DNA from: a virus | IMG/VR virus record: IMGVR_UViG_3300023176_001945 | Location: 1-23,059 of that record | Length of the DNA: 23,059 nucleotides | Reading direction: 5' to 3' (one strand) | Shown here: positions 15,501-22,495 of the stretch, piece after piece | How positions within the stretch are numbered: the first letter of the stretch is position 1 | How the letters are laid out: each line of letters starts with the position of its first letter | Notes under the pieces: model-generated | What the model was told of the DNA's origin: nothing | Databases searched by the model: none | Seen by the model: only the letters and a program-made list of their open reading frames with translations | Made by a program: the position numbers and the translations under genes

Positions 15501-15762
15501 TAATATGGACTTTGCAAAAACCATCAATGCTTTAACCTCTAAGAACCTAGATGAGATCTGGCAACGTGAACGTGACAACATGAGCTTTGCATTTACCTCT
15601 AGTGAGTCAGCTATGGACAGAGCTTTGCAGATTGTTCTTGCAGATAAAGAACTAGAGTCAGTTAGGACACAACTTGCAGCAGAAGAAGATGCTGCTTCCA
15701 CTTCACTGATGTTTAGATTCTTGTTTGGTACAAGTAATAAAGGTCTACTTGGTGGTATTTAA
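12562..15762 (+). CDS. Large putative virion protein with hendecad coiled coil (1066 aa)
   Basis: No named family is recognised. A Pro/Ala/Gly-rich leader (residues 1-75) is followed by a compact region to about 305 with many aromatic residues. A Gly/Thr-rich low-complexity linker follows (about 314-375). Next comes a mixed region containing AAQGGVIAMAEGGD (about 465-478), a motif I associate with marine phage virion proteins, and then a Gln/Thr-rich stretch. From residue 796 to about 1037 the protein is a run of 11-residue repeats rich in Asn, Gln and Ala, and predicted helical. There are no membrane spans and no catalytic motif. The next gene encodes a muramidase-like protein and the block ends with another very large protein, so an internal or ejection protein, or a long tail component, is the best inference. 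AAGGT precedes the ATG. Confidence 0.65.
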   Translation: MAWNDPKPVKDGSGNVVKDGLGNPVMNTPGAAHPTDNDRPAPAPANSGTTADTQGENQIIPPQRDATVGGGTGTWSMPEERTYKATVDGIDIPTWVHDAYISSYVSTAKAGNPRKPNMREMMEALAGKSVEEIYDSGEDYSALTRKASDLLYGVVGSNEETRNWDVIMEAAKTPGTGEIDPGRLEAAASLATEQMYGGYDIQYDQVEGTDQLLIYSKANGNLLTAIQPNNNDWNLRNGSGFGRIRSFGIRDDMLKAAMPTAMQEKYATYLKAYDEVYNPWWDNYQDLMGVDFLSGFTPPELKQTKVVDQTITGNEGQTGTGTTGTGTGTTATDNGDGTTTYNVGETTYDTGVNTGTTTYNTATGNVDTSNLGGAGTNTYEQAAISGTFQKPVQTAGLSSVPDQVTVKNNYTGTNMANLTSQSQAGFGGQAQYTNQFGQSVTVTEDASGKPLTYVPPGFNKAAAQGGVIAMAEGGDVQLARKFLGFQGPADQLTNFLSANPAAAARMGKYQQAMSGMARVRPGADEGTTGLSLEDFQKMQQGLVTQTMQPIQGAVGQIQPQQADFIAQDAGKVYDVANMANAATVPTVAQTGMPVVSQTSTMTPETIAADVKQETAGVTAQTGTPTQQVTGQTQDSTMVSGLQGQTGQSIDVTGAPTRTLQTGPNGELITGTGVDQAQVDAAFGTGEVAAASVQDELAGLMQQFEGGDTPAWAAGSMRKATQMLAARGLGASSLAGQAVIQAAMEAALPIAQIDAGNKQQMALFKAEQRSKFLGIEFDQAFQAKVMNAAKVSEIANMNFTAEQQVALENSRAANTMELTNLSNKQAVLMAEAAALSQLDIANLNNRQQAAVVNAQNFLQMDMANLSNEQQTELFKSQQNIQALLTDQAAENAAEQFNATSENQTDQFFANLTANVGQFNASQANAMDQFNVNTVNALRQFNAEVQNQRDMFNAQNGLVVAQANAQWRQNIATLNNAAQNESNMDFAKTINALTSKNLDEIWQRERDNMSFAFTSSESAMDRALQIVLADKELESVRTQLAAEEDAASTSLMFRFLFGTSNKGLLGGI
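14947..15672 (+). repeat. About 22 tandem 11-residue (33-base) repeats, with a 22-residue super-repeat
   Basis: From residue 796 to 1037 of the 1066-residue protein the sequence divides into 11-residue units without insertion. Units at 796, 818, 840 and 862 share an xNxxxxQxxxx pattern 22 residues apart (for example TNLSNKQAVLM and ANLSNEQQTEL). Units at 895, 917, 928, 939 and 950 begin with FN (for example FNASQANAMDQ and FNVNTVNALRQ). An 11-residue period is the mark of a right-handed coiled coil. Later units are more diverged. Confidence 0.7.
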
Positions 15763-15773
15763 AAGGTGATAAG

Positions 15774-16523
15774 ATGAGTATCTACAGAAAAGACACATTA
15801 GATATGTACCGTAAAGGTTTAGATGCTGGTGGTACAGCCCTATATGAAATTCGTAAAGCTGAGATAGCAGGGCTTGGTGCTCGTAGGGGTAAGATTAGCA
15901 AAAGAGTTGGTGGTAACATTGGAGAAACTCCTGCCAGAATGTTCAAAGCTTTTGAGGATATTAATAAGATAGCTGCTGAACGTAAGGTACGTCTAGCTGC
16001 TGCAGGAATGGATGAAGATGGTTACTTAGATATTTCTCCTAGTGCAGAAGCTGGAGACCAAGTGCATGTAAATAAAAAGACTAGCTCTCTTATCCCAGAA
16101 TACCCTGAAGGTTTGACAAGTAAAAAGATAGAAGGTATCATTAGACGGGAAGCCAAGCTTCGTAACATGGACCCTGAAATTGCTATCAAAATATATAAAT
16201 CTGAGGGTTTTAATTCATACCAATCAACGATTACAAAAGGTAGTCAGAAAAAAGTAGGTGGCCAAGAAGCATCTTATGGGCCTTTCCAATTATATACAGG
16301 TGGTGGCCTAGGTAACGATTACGAAAGGCTAACAGGAAGAACTCTTGCTGAAGACAATACCTTGGAAGGTATTACAATGCAAATTCAGTTTTCTCTAGAT
16401 ATGGCAATTGATAAGGGTTGGTCATTTTGGAAGGGAAGTAAAGTTGCAGGTGTTGGTGAGAGAGATGGTCTAGACGGTGCAACAGCAGTTTATAATTGGA
16501 GATCTGAAGATGAAGACACTTGA
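15774..16523 (+). CDS. Virion-associated muramidase-like protein (lysozyme-fold domain)
   Basis: The protein has 249 residues. The N-terminal 100 are basic and helical, likely a virion-binding region. The C-terminal part resembles a lysozyme or transglycosylase domain: a helix with PEIAIKIYKSEGFNSYQS, in which E144 of the SEGF motif is the likely catalytic acid, then EASYGPFQLYTGGGLGN (165-181), like the SxGxxQ motif of lytic transglycosylases. A helical part with LEGITMQIQFSLDMAIDKGW (197-216) follows. Such proteins open the peptidoglycan during DNA entry. There is no signal peptide or holin beside it, so a virion role is preferred over lysis. The ribosome site AAGGTGAT lies just before the ATG. 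The 3' end overlaps the next gene by 14 bases. Confidence 0.65.
   Translation: MSIYRKDTLDMYRKGLDAGGTALYEIRKAEIAGLGARRGKISKRVGGNIGETPARMFKAFEDINKIAAERKVRLAAAGMDEDGYLDISPSAEAGDQVHVNKKTSSLIPEYPEGLTSKKIEGIIRREAKLRNMDPEIAIKIYKSEGFNSYQSTITKGSQKKVGGQEASYGPFQLYTGGGLGNDYERLTGRTLAEDNTLEGITMQIQFSLDMAIDKGWSFWKGSKVAGVGERDGLDGATAVYNWRSEDEDT
16498..16501 (+). promoter_or_regulatory. Ribosome binding site that fixes the 16510 start
   Basis: GGAG lies 8 bases before ATG 16510, inside the end of the muramidase-like gene. A longer reading from GTG 16477 has no such site and would overlap its neighbour by 47 bases instead of 14. Confidence 0.6.
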
Positions 16524-17022
16524 GAGGCCAATTCCAGGTCAATCACTAACAGCTGAACCAAGAAGTCAGGCGTATGAAAGACCTCCAGAAGTATCCGATC
16601 CTATTGAAGCATTAGATATGCACCTAGATAATCTTTCAGAGCCAGGTGCAATGGAAGATGCATTACACTTTTTAGATTATGGACTTGATCTTGTAACTCT
16701 TGTCGAAGGTATTCTTCGTAGTGCTGTGATGGAAGGTGTACACAACATTGATGTTAGCCTTATCATTGCCCCTGCTCTTCACGAGTTTATTAAGAACTTT
16801 GCTGATGAGGCTGGAGTAGACTACGATGAGGGCTTTACAAATGAACGTGAAGAAAAAGCTCTATCATACAGACGTGATGTAGAAGCTGCAAGAAAGATGC
16901 TTGCTGAAGTAAGAGAAGAAGAAGAGCCTAAACGAGATCCACTTCCAGTAATGATGGAAGAGGAACAAGAACCAGTACAAGAAGAAGAACCAGCTAAAAC
17001 TGGACTAATGGCGAGGATGTAA
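16510..17022 (+). CDS. Conserved phage protein, probable virion component (170 aa)
   Basis: Function is not recognised. From ATG 16510 the protein starts MKTLERPIPGQSLTAEP, then a Pro-rich PYERPP-like stretch. A central helical, rather hydrophobic block follows (LDYGLDLVTLVEGILRSAV, then NIDVSLIIAPALHEFIKNFA), which looks well folded and conserved. The last 60 residues are highly charged and Glu-rich (EEEEPKRDP, EEEQEPVQEEEPAK), ending in TGLMARM. The central hydrophobic helices could pack against the membrane or a portal, but no clean membrane span is present. Its place between the muramidase-like gene and two large genes, with tight spacing on both sides, suggests a structural or assembly role. 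No catalytic residues are evident. Confidence 0.65.
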   Translation: MKTLERPIPGQSLTAEPRSQAYERPPEVSDPIEALDMHLDNLSEPGAMEDALHFLDYGLDLVTLVEGILRSAVMEGVHNIDVSLIIAPALHEFIKNFADEAGVDYDEGFTNEREEKALSYRRDVEAARKMLAEVREEEEPKRDPLPVMMEEEQEPVQEEEPAKTGLMARM

Positions 17023-17024
17023 CT

Positions 17025-17981
17025 ATGGGGTTAAGTGCAGTAGGCATAATGGACTGGGTCGAAGCTACCGACAAAGAAACGGCCCGTAGGGAAGAATTAA
17101 CCACTAAGTTAATTGAGATGGATCTTAGATGGGGTGGTAGTAGTGGCTCTGGTCGTGGTGGTAGTAGTGAAAACGTAGCTACTAAAGCTGCAGTATTAAA
17201 AAAGATACAGGCAAGACTTCCCGAAGATAGTAAGATAGCTCCACAGCTTGTTGGTGCTGATCTAGAAACTCTAGAATTATTTGATAAAGGTCAAACAGAA
17301 TTAGAAGGTTTTTATTCAAGGAATGATCTACCTTATACTCCAGAGCAAGCTGAGGCAGATGTAACTAGTTTTTATAGAGAAGTTGTAAAATCAGGTGGTA
17401 AAGTAGATGTAGAAGATATCTATGCTATGCTTGGTATAGATGAAGATATGGTAGACGAAGTTGCCTACGGTGATAAAACCTACGGAGATCTTGCAAGAAG
17501 TATTGCAGAGGGCAAAGAGGAAGTTGGACTAGCATTTAGCTTCAGAGAACCTGTCAAACCTCTATCAGGTAGTGAACAAGCAAGTATCAGAGACTTGTAC
17601 ATAGATAACCTAAGACCTGCTATTAGAGCTGCAATAACAGATCTCAATCGTCAACTAGCTAAACCAGATTCTAACACAGATACAACTGCATTAGCACAAC
17701 GATCAGAAGAATTAGGAAAAGCACTTTCAGCTTTGGACAAGGGAGATTACACCCTTGCAACTAATTTTGTTGGCCCTCAAATGGCTATTGATATTATGAG
17801 AACTAACCCAAGGTTTAAATCTTATAATTATCTTATTAATAAGGATTTAGATTTTGCTGGTGATGGTGAATTACTAAAAGAAGCTATTAGAGTAGGACTA
17901 CTTAAAGCAGGAGATAACTATCGTAGTGGTAACAAATTTGGAACTGTTACTGAAGAGCAAGTTAAAGTGGCAATGGGTTAA
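17025..17981 (+). CDS. Uncharacterised probable virion protein (318 aa)
   Basis: No family is recognised. Residues 1-35 are a charged helix (WVEATDKETARREELTTKLI). A short Gly/Ser-rich linker (GGSSGSGRGGSS, about 37-48) follows, and then a mainly helical acidic body. There is no signal peptide, membrane span or cysteine, and no enzyme motif that I can see. The ATG is two bases after the preceding stop, with GAGGAT in the end of the upstream gene as a ribosome site. The next gene begins two bases after its stop, so it belongs to the same late operon and was probably made in similar amounts to its neighbours. An internal virion or tail-tube-associated role is inferred from position only. Confidence 0.6.
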   Translation: MGLSAVGIMDWVEATDKETARREELTTKLIEMDLRWGGSSGSGRGGSSENVATKAAVLKKIQARLPEDSKIAPQLVGADLETLELFDKGQTELEGFYSRNDLPYTPEQAEADVTSFYREVVKSGGKVDVEDIYAMLGIDEDMVDEVAYGDKTYGDLARSIAEGKEEVGLAFSFREPVKPLSGSEQASIRDLYIDNLRPAIRAAITDLNRQLAKPDSNTDTTALAQRSEELGKALSALDKGDYTLATNFVGPQMAIDIMRTNPRFKSYNYLINKDLDFAGDGELLKEAIRVGLLKAGDNYRSGNKFGTVTEEQVKVAMG

Positions 17982-17983
17982 TT

Positions 17984-20900
17984 ATGGATGAAAGTTTTAT
18001 CAACTTAGGTATCAATGAAGAGATCCAAGAAGAGTCCCCTCAAAATTTTATAGACCTAGGTATAACAGAAAAAGAAAAAACAGAAATACCCCCAGAGCAA
18101 AGCTTTGAGGCTTACAACATCATTCGTGAACTTGACGGTATTGAACAAGACTCACTTACCGAAACAGCTATCCTTGAAAATAAAAACCTTGTTGAAGGTA
18201 TCCGTAACATCATGAAAGCTCGTTACAGTGAAGAGACTCGTAACAAGTTTAGTTTTGATGAGAGATACGACAGAGATATGTCTGATGAGGATCTAATTCA
18301 AGAGTGGCAGAATTGGATGAGGTCACTTACTGGTGGTCAGACCGTGACGACAGGTAATGACGTTGCGTGGTTTGCTATGGCTGATGATGAACAAAGAGCT
18401 TTGATGGGTGCTTCTTTTGAAATCATGGATAAGATGCCAGGCATATTTAATGATAATGTTACTTGGGGAGAAACTTTTGACGGCATAAGAGATTATGCTA
18501 GAGCAGGTATATGGGATCCCAGTACTGTCTTAGGTCTCGGCATTGGTCGTCTATTTACAAAAGTCAGCAGTAAGTCTGCAGGTTTTGGTATGCGTAAAAT
18601 AGCACAAGAAGCATATAAGAATGCCTTGAAAAGAGGTATGACCAAAGAACAAGCTAAGAAAGTAAGAAAAGATGTCATCAAGAAGGGCTTTAGAAAAGCT
18701 GGCATAAAAGAAAAACTACCTGCTGTAATTGCTGGTACATCTACTGATGCAGCTATTGCTGTAGGTACTGACCAACTGTATCAAGGACTACGTATCGGTA
18801 GTGGGGTACAAGATAGCAGAAGCTTGCCACAGTCTGTAGGAGCTGCATTAGGTGTGATAGTAATGCCAGCTTTGACTGTGGGTACGAAGACACTTGCCAA
18901 AGGTATGGGAGAGATTCTTAACTTCAAGACATACGTAGACATATCTTCTAAGTTTGCTGGACGTAGTAAAGAAGAAATTACCGAACAGGTAATGGAAAGA
19001 ACAGACATAAAGCTGATTGACACAAATCTTAGAAAGATGTTTTCTGATTTTAGTGCTAATATGGATACATATACACCTTGGTTAAAAGCCAGAGAACAAG
19101 CTAAGGAGTCCGTAAAACAATCTAAAACTGATGTAGCCAGTGGAGACTTACAGGACTTGTTTGAATCTGTATTCCTATTCGGTAAACCAGAAGAAGGTAC
19201 AGCTCAAAAAGGCCTTATCTACAGTATGGCCGAGGCTGGGTTTGTGTATATCCCAAGATATAAGGGCGATAAAATCTCTAACTTTATTGGAGATGCTATA
19301 AAATATTTGCCAGATGAAACTGTAAAATCTATTCTTGCTTCGTTTAGAAAACAGGTTGATGTAAAAGGCACAGGGTTAAACAAAATTAAAACCGCCAAAG
19401 ATTTATCTAACTGGTTTATAAAGAGATCATCTGAAGGTGGTACAATACTTCGTAACAGAAAAGTTGCACAGGATATTCTAAATAAAGGTTTTGAGAATAT
19501 AACACTTGAAGATATGTTTAACCTTCATAAGGTAGGTAAACCTATAGCAGAAATTGCAGCAAGTCCTCAAGATCGTGTGAAGTATATACAGTCTTTGTGG
19601 AAACGTGCACTTACTTCTCACCCAAGTACAACTGGTCTTAACATCAAAGGTTGGGCATATACATCAAGTTTAAATAATATATCTGACGTTGTGCTTGCAG
19701 CAGTGCTAGGGTTACAAGGTAGGGGACAAGAAGCAAAAGGATCTATCCTTGGTGCAGCTCGTCGTGGTTTTAATGTGTTAGACTATGATGCCACAATCGA
19801 ACAGGGTTTGAATTACCTGAAGTTTAGACCTGAAGTTGGTGAAGAACTTTTGTCTGAAGTATCTGGTGGTGTTGAAAGTAGAAACGTACTTGAGAGACTT
19901 AACTTAGACCCTAAGTCTAAGATAAACCAGGCTACAGAAAAAACTATTAGTGGTATCCAAGCAGCAACTGGTGTTAAGCTTCAAGATGAAGTTACTAAAA
20001 TGATTTCATTTATGAGTGCTATGGACCAGAATATTATGAAAGCCTATGGTGTAAACTATAACCAGTTTATGAAACGTAAAGATGCATTCGTTGAGATGCA
20101 CACCAGAAAGTTTCTGGATGAGGTACAGACACCAGCTATCGACAGAGCTAAAAAAGAAACTTATTCTTTTTCTTGGTTAGGTAAAAAAGGTGATGGCCTA
20201 TTTCTTGGCATTGCTAAAAATGTAGAAAAGTTTTCTAACTCTGCAGGTGGTGGTTTCCTAATTCCATTTGGTAGGTTCTTTAACACTGTTACAGCAATGT
20301 TTGGTGACTACAGTGGGTTCAATGCATTGAAGCATGTAACAAGTAGAGTATACAAACTAGACAATCCTTTTGATAATGAAGGACAGGTTCTTTTGTCTAA
20401 AGGTATTGTAGGTGCAGGTGTAATCTTTGGACCTAGACTTTCTATAGGTGGCTCTTCAGAATATGAAGCTGCAAAAGAAAGAGTTAGAAACGGTGAAAGT
20501 TGGAACTTTGATATTCTGCCTGATGGTTCTCGTAGAGACTATACATATGATGCTCCACAGAACTACCCCAGAATTATAGCTCAGGCTTTAGCTCACAGAC
20601 AAATTGATGGTCGTATACCAGACCCACTCAAAGAAGAAATGTTTGAGTTATTTGTCGGTCAAACCTTCCGTCAAACTGGTGAGGTCTACGACACATTTAA
20701 AGACTACTTCTCTACTGTGCTTGACTCAGACTTAGAAGATTCTTTCATGGCCAGTGTAGAACTACTTAGTGGTGCATTCTCAAGGATTGCTTCTGGTAGT
20801 ACTAGATTCTTAGAACCTATCAACACCTTTGCAATGTATGCCACAGGTGACTTTGCTTCCCCTGATCGTAGACAAGGTAACAAAGTTCTAAACGAATCTA

Positions 20901-21475
20901 TCAGATACATCGACAAGATTCCTGAGATGTTTGGTGTAGAGGTGACTGATCAACCAGATCGCAAGATAGCCACCAGAGATAGAGGTAACTTTGATGCAGG
21001 TCGTGTAGCACTTGGTGCCAGAGGTGATAGAGGTGCATCTCCTGCAGAACGTGTAGCTGCATCTGTAGGTAAAGCCTCATGGAAAGCAGTGATGTTTGAT
21101 GGGGAGCCTGAACTTAAAAACAGACTTGATGATTTTGTACAGGAAGTGTTTAACCTGGAAGCATCTAAGCTCATTGAAGATGGATTCCTAGAACTTCCAC
21201 TATCAAAAAGAGAAAACAAATATAAAGAATTGGTCACAAAAATTAAAACAAGAGCTAAAGCAATCTTAGCTGGAAGCCCTAAAAAAGATGATCAACTTTT
21301 AAAGTTAGAGCAAGAAGTTTTAAGTAAGCCAAAACGACTTAGAGAGGATGCCCTAGAGCAACTGGAATATGATGGAGAAATAACAGATTTAAAAAGTGAG
21401 GAGGGTGGTGAAGAGAAACTTCAGTTTTTACTTTACCTAATGAAATACGCAGACGAAATAATGTATGCAGACTAA
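17984..21475 (+). CDS. Very large probable internal virion or ejection protein (1163 aa)
   Basis: No family is recognised. The acidic N-terminus has two copies of a short motif, FINLGI (5-10) and FIDLGI (22-27), a likely docking peptide. A long helical body follows. It includes a basic Lys/Arg-rich helix near residues 200-245 and short hydrophobic stretches (SVGAALGVIVMPALTVGT, and FLIPFGRFFNTVTAMFG) that are amphipathic rather than clear membrane spans. The C-terminal 250 residues are highly charged. It is the last plus-strand gene and ends 6 bases before a terminator hairpin. Size, position after a muramidase-like gene, and lack of enzyme motifs fit a large ejected protein such as those of T7-like phages, but this is analogy of position, not sequence similarity. 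Confidence 0.62.
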   Translation: MDESFINLGINEEIQEESPQNFIDLGITEKEKTEIPPEQSFEAYNIIRELDGIEQDSLTETAILENKNLVEGIRNIMKARYSEETRNKFSFDERYDRDMSDEDLIQEWQNWMRSLTGGQTVTTGNDVAWFAMADDEQRALMGASFEIMDKMPGIFNDNVTWGETFDGIRDYARAGIWDPSTVLGLGIGRLFTKVSSKSAGFGMRKIAQEAYKNALKRGMTKEQAKKVRKDVIKKGFRKAGIKEKLPAVIAGTSTDAAIAVGTDQLYQGLRIGSGVQDSRSLPQSVGAALGVIVMPALTVGTKTLAKGMGEILNFKTYVDISSKFAGRSKEEITEQVMERTDIKLIDTNLRKMFSDFSANMDTYTPWLKAREQAKESVKQSKTDVASGDLQDLFESVFLFGKPEEGTAQKGLIYSMAEAGFVYIPRYKGDKISNFIGDAIKYLPDETVKSILASFRKQVDVKGTGLNKIKTAKDLSNWFIKRSSEGGTILRNRKVAQDILNKGFENITLEDMFNLHKVGKPIAEIAASPQDRVKYIQSLWKRALTSHPSTTGLNIKGWAYTSSLNNISDVVLAAVLGLQGRGQEAKGSILGAARRGFNVLDYDATIEQGLNYLKFRPEVGEELLSEVSGGVESRNVLERLNLDPKSKINQATEKTISGIQAATGVKLQDEVTKMISFMSAMDQNIMKAYGVNYNQFMKRKDAFVEMHTRKFLDEVQTPAIDRAKKETYSFSWLGKKGDGLFLGIAKNVEKFSNSAGGGFLIPFGRFFNTVTAMFGDYSGFNALKHVTSRVYKLDNPFDNEGQVLLSKGIVGAGVIFGPRLSIGGSSEYEAAKERVRNGESWNFDILPDGSRRDYTYDAPQNYPRIIAQALAHRQIDGRIPDPLKEEMFELFVGQTFRQTGEVYDTFKDYFSTVLDSDLEDSFMASVELLSGAFSRIASGSTRFLEPINTFAMYATGDFASPDRRQGNKVLNESIRYIDKIPEMFGVEVTDQPDRKIATRDRGNFDAGRVALGARGDRGASPAERVAASVGKASWKAVMFDGEPELKNRLDDFVQEVFNLEASKLIEDGFLELPLSKRENKYKELVTKIKTRAKAILAGSPKKDDQLLKLEQEVLSKPKRLREDALEQLEYDGEITDLKSEEGGEEKLQFLLYLMKYADEIMYAD

Positions 21476-21480
21476 ATAAA

Positions 21481-21507
21481 AGGGGGCACTTGGCCCCCTA
21501 TTTTTTT
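21481..21507. terminator. Bidirectional rho-independent terminator between convergent blocks
   Basis: A perfect 7-base stem (AGGGGGC at 21481-21487 with GCCCCCT at 21493-21499) encloses a five-base loop and is followed by a T tract at 21501-21507. On the other strand the A-rich stretch at 21474-21480 gives a T-rich tail, so it can stop transcription from both sides. It sits 6 bases after the 1163-residue gene, and the minus-strand DUF3310 gene ends inside it at 21498. Confidence 0.85.
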
Positions 21508-21716
21508 GATTGCTGTTGGATAAGTGCTTCGAGATACCAACGAGCTTTCTTTAGATCTTCGACACCGTTCTTGTAACGCCATCGGTGTAGATACTTTGCG
21601 ATGTTACCTCGAAAGTAACCTGCAAGTTCATCATCACTGAGAAAGTCTTTGATATAATCAATGCACTCAATAGACCCCTGACCGTAGTGTTGGGGGTTAT
21701 TTACATTGTCATTCAT
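21498..21716 (-). CDS. DUF3310 family protein (72 aa)
   Basis: The 72-residue protein has the DUF3310 pattern: NNPQHYGQGSIECIDYIKDF near the N-terminus, FRGNIAKYLHRW in the middle, and VEDLKKARWYLEAL at the end. Members are common in phage early or nucleotide-metabolism regions, and a nucleotide-kinase-like role has been suggested for a T7 relative (recalled, not checked). The start at 21716 is chosen because its ATG overlaps the upstream stop as ATGA; a longer reading from 21773 would run into the nuclease gene. The stop lies inside the terminator stem. The small size and lone domain are normal for the family. Confidence 0.8.
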   Translation of the reverse strand: MNDNVNNPQHYGQGSIECIDYIKDFLSDDELAGYFRGNIAKYLHRWRYKNGVEDLKKARWYLEALIQQQSKK

Positions 21717-22159
21717 AGTTCTACCAGTTCTGCCTTTGTGTAAGGAATGTGGAAGAAAGTTTCGCCACGCCAAATGTTCCTACCTTTAGCCTCTTTGATT
21801 GTATCATCAGTCATCAACGTGTCCTTGATACGCCAAGCCTTAGTCAGATCTTTGTTAAAGACGTAGAAGTTAAGAACCCCATTCTCGTCTTTGTACTTTT
21901 CGACTAGTCTACGTTTACGTGCAGGAATACGAATCTCATGCCAGTGTGTTGGCCAATCTCCGTCCCATGCTACCTTGACCTCAGCTTCATTGAAGTATGT
22001 AAAGTCATTCTTCTTTGAAACAACGTCAACGTTGTAGTCCTCTTTGTCATTCATAATCAAATGACCTTTGCCTTGGAGATAGCTGACTAGCTTTTCCTTA
22101 GCCTTCTGGTCGTAAGCCTCATACAAAGATTTACTGAAGGGTCTGTTAGTTCTTTTCAT
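21713..22159 (-). CDS. Putative PD-(D/E)XK-type nuclease (148 aa)
   Basis: The protein resembles small phage nuclease-like proteins. Candidate metal ligands are D45 (in EDYNVDVVS) and E60-V61-K62 (in NEAEVKVAWDGDW), a D...ExK arrangement in which strand, turn and strand order is plausible. A conserved-looking WHEIRIPARKRRLVEKYK follows (about 73-90), with several basic residues that could contact DNA. It lies within a minus-strand block of nucleic-acid and nucleotide metabolism genes. The start codon overlaps the stop of the small basic protein (ATGA), and its stop overlaps the DUF3310 start in the same way. A DNA-repair, recycling or host-DNA-degrading role is possible. The enzyme class is a motif-level inference, and the fold would need structural confirmation. 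Confidence 0.6.
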   Translation of the reverse strand: MKRTNRPFSKSLYEAYDQKAKEKLVSYLQGKGHLIMNDKEDYNVDVVSKKNDFTYFNEAEVKVAWDGDWPTHWHEIRIPARKRRLVEKYKDENGVLNFYVFNKDLTKAWRIKDTLMTDDTIKEAKGRNIWRGETFFHIPYTKAELVEL

Positions 22160-22311
22160 TTACCTTGTCCCCTGTAAGGTTTGGTGGATCTACGTTTATG
22201 TTTATTCATAGACCCAAGTTTCATTGAAGCAATCCTCTTAGACTGTGAGGTTTTCTTCTTTATAGGCTGATGTGAGTTAGCTGATGCACCCACGATCTGA
22301 ACCTTAGCCAT
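22156..22311 (-). CDS. Small basic protein (51 aa)
   Basis: A 51-residue frame runs from ATG 22311 to TGA 22156. It contains about 13 Lys/Arg residues, with KKKTSQSKRIASMKLG in the middle and KHKRRSTKPYRGQGK at the end. AAGGAAC just upstream of the ATG is a good ribosome site. The start overlaps the DUF1289 stop by 8 bases and the stop overlaps the nuclease start (ATGA), so it is a coupled gene and not noise. I recall similar short proteins ending in a YRGQG-like tail beside nuclease genes in other phages, but did not check this. A DNA- or RNA-binding accessory role is likely, with no cysteine, membrane segment or enzyme motif to say more. Confidence 0.7.
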   Translation of the reverse strand: MAKVQIVGASANSHQPIKKKTSQSKRIASMKLGSMNKHKRRSTKPYRGQGK

Positions 22312-22495
22312 GTTCCTTTCTCCATTTTAATTCATACAACAATTTATTTTGTTCGTACTCAGACATAATACACCAATCACGTATCTCGTCAAGAGTTCTT
22401 TTACACCCCACGCAAAGATTGTCCTCACCTATTCGACAGATCTTCACGCAGGGTGATGGGACTTGCCCTAACTTTTGTCTACGTTGCCTACTCAC
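22304..22495 (-). CDS. DUF1289 protein with Cys cluster (63 aa)
   Basis: The protein carries the DUF1289 signature: PSPCVKICRIGEDNLCVGC, then TLDEIRDWCIMSEYEQ. The five cysteines (C16, C20, C28, C31, C42 when read from GTG 22495) form a CxxxC plus CxxC pair, suggesting metal or iron-sulfur binding. The family is mostly proteobacterial and its function is unknown. I prefer the GTG at 22495, which overlaps the reductase stop by 8 bases, the same overlap size as at its own 3' end. An ATG at 22543 would add a hydrophobic 16-residue extension that is simply the reductase sequence read in another frame and has no ribosome site. In that case it would look like a signal peptide by accident. Close position to the reductase hints at a shared regulon. 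Confidence 0.75.
   Translation of the reverse strand: MSRQRRQKLGQVPSPCVKICRIGEDNLCVGCKRTLDEIRDWCIMSEYEQNKLLYELKWRKEHG

Noticed and set aside
16477-16509. Longer N-terminus from GTG 16477
   Set aside because: It lacks a ribosome site and increases overlap with the muramidase-like gene; ATG 16510 has GGAG at good spacing.
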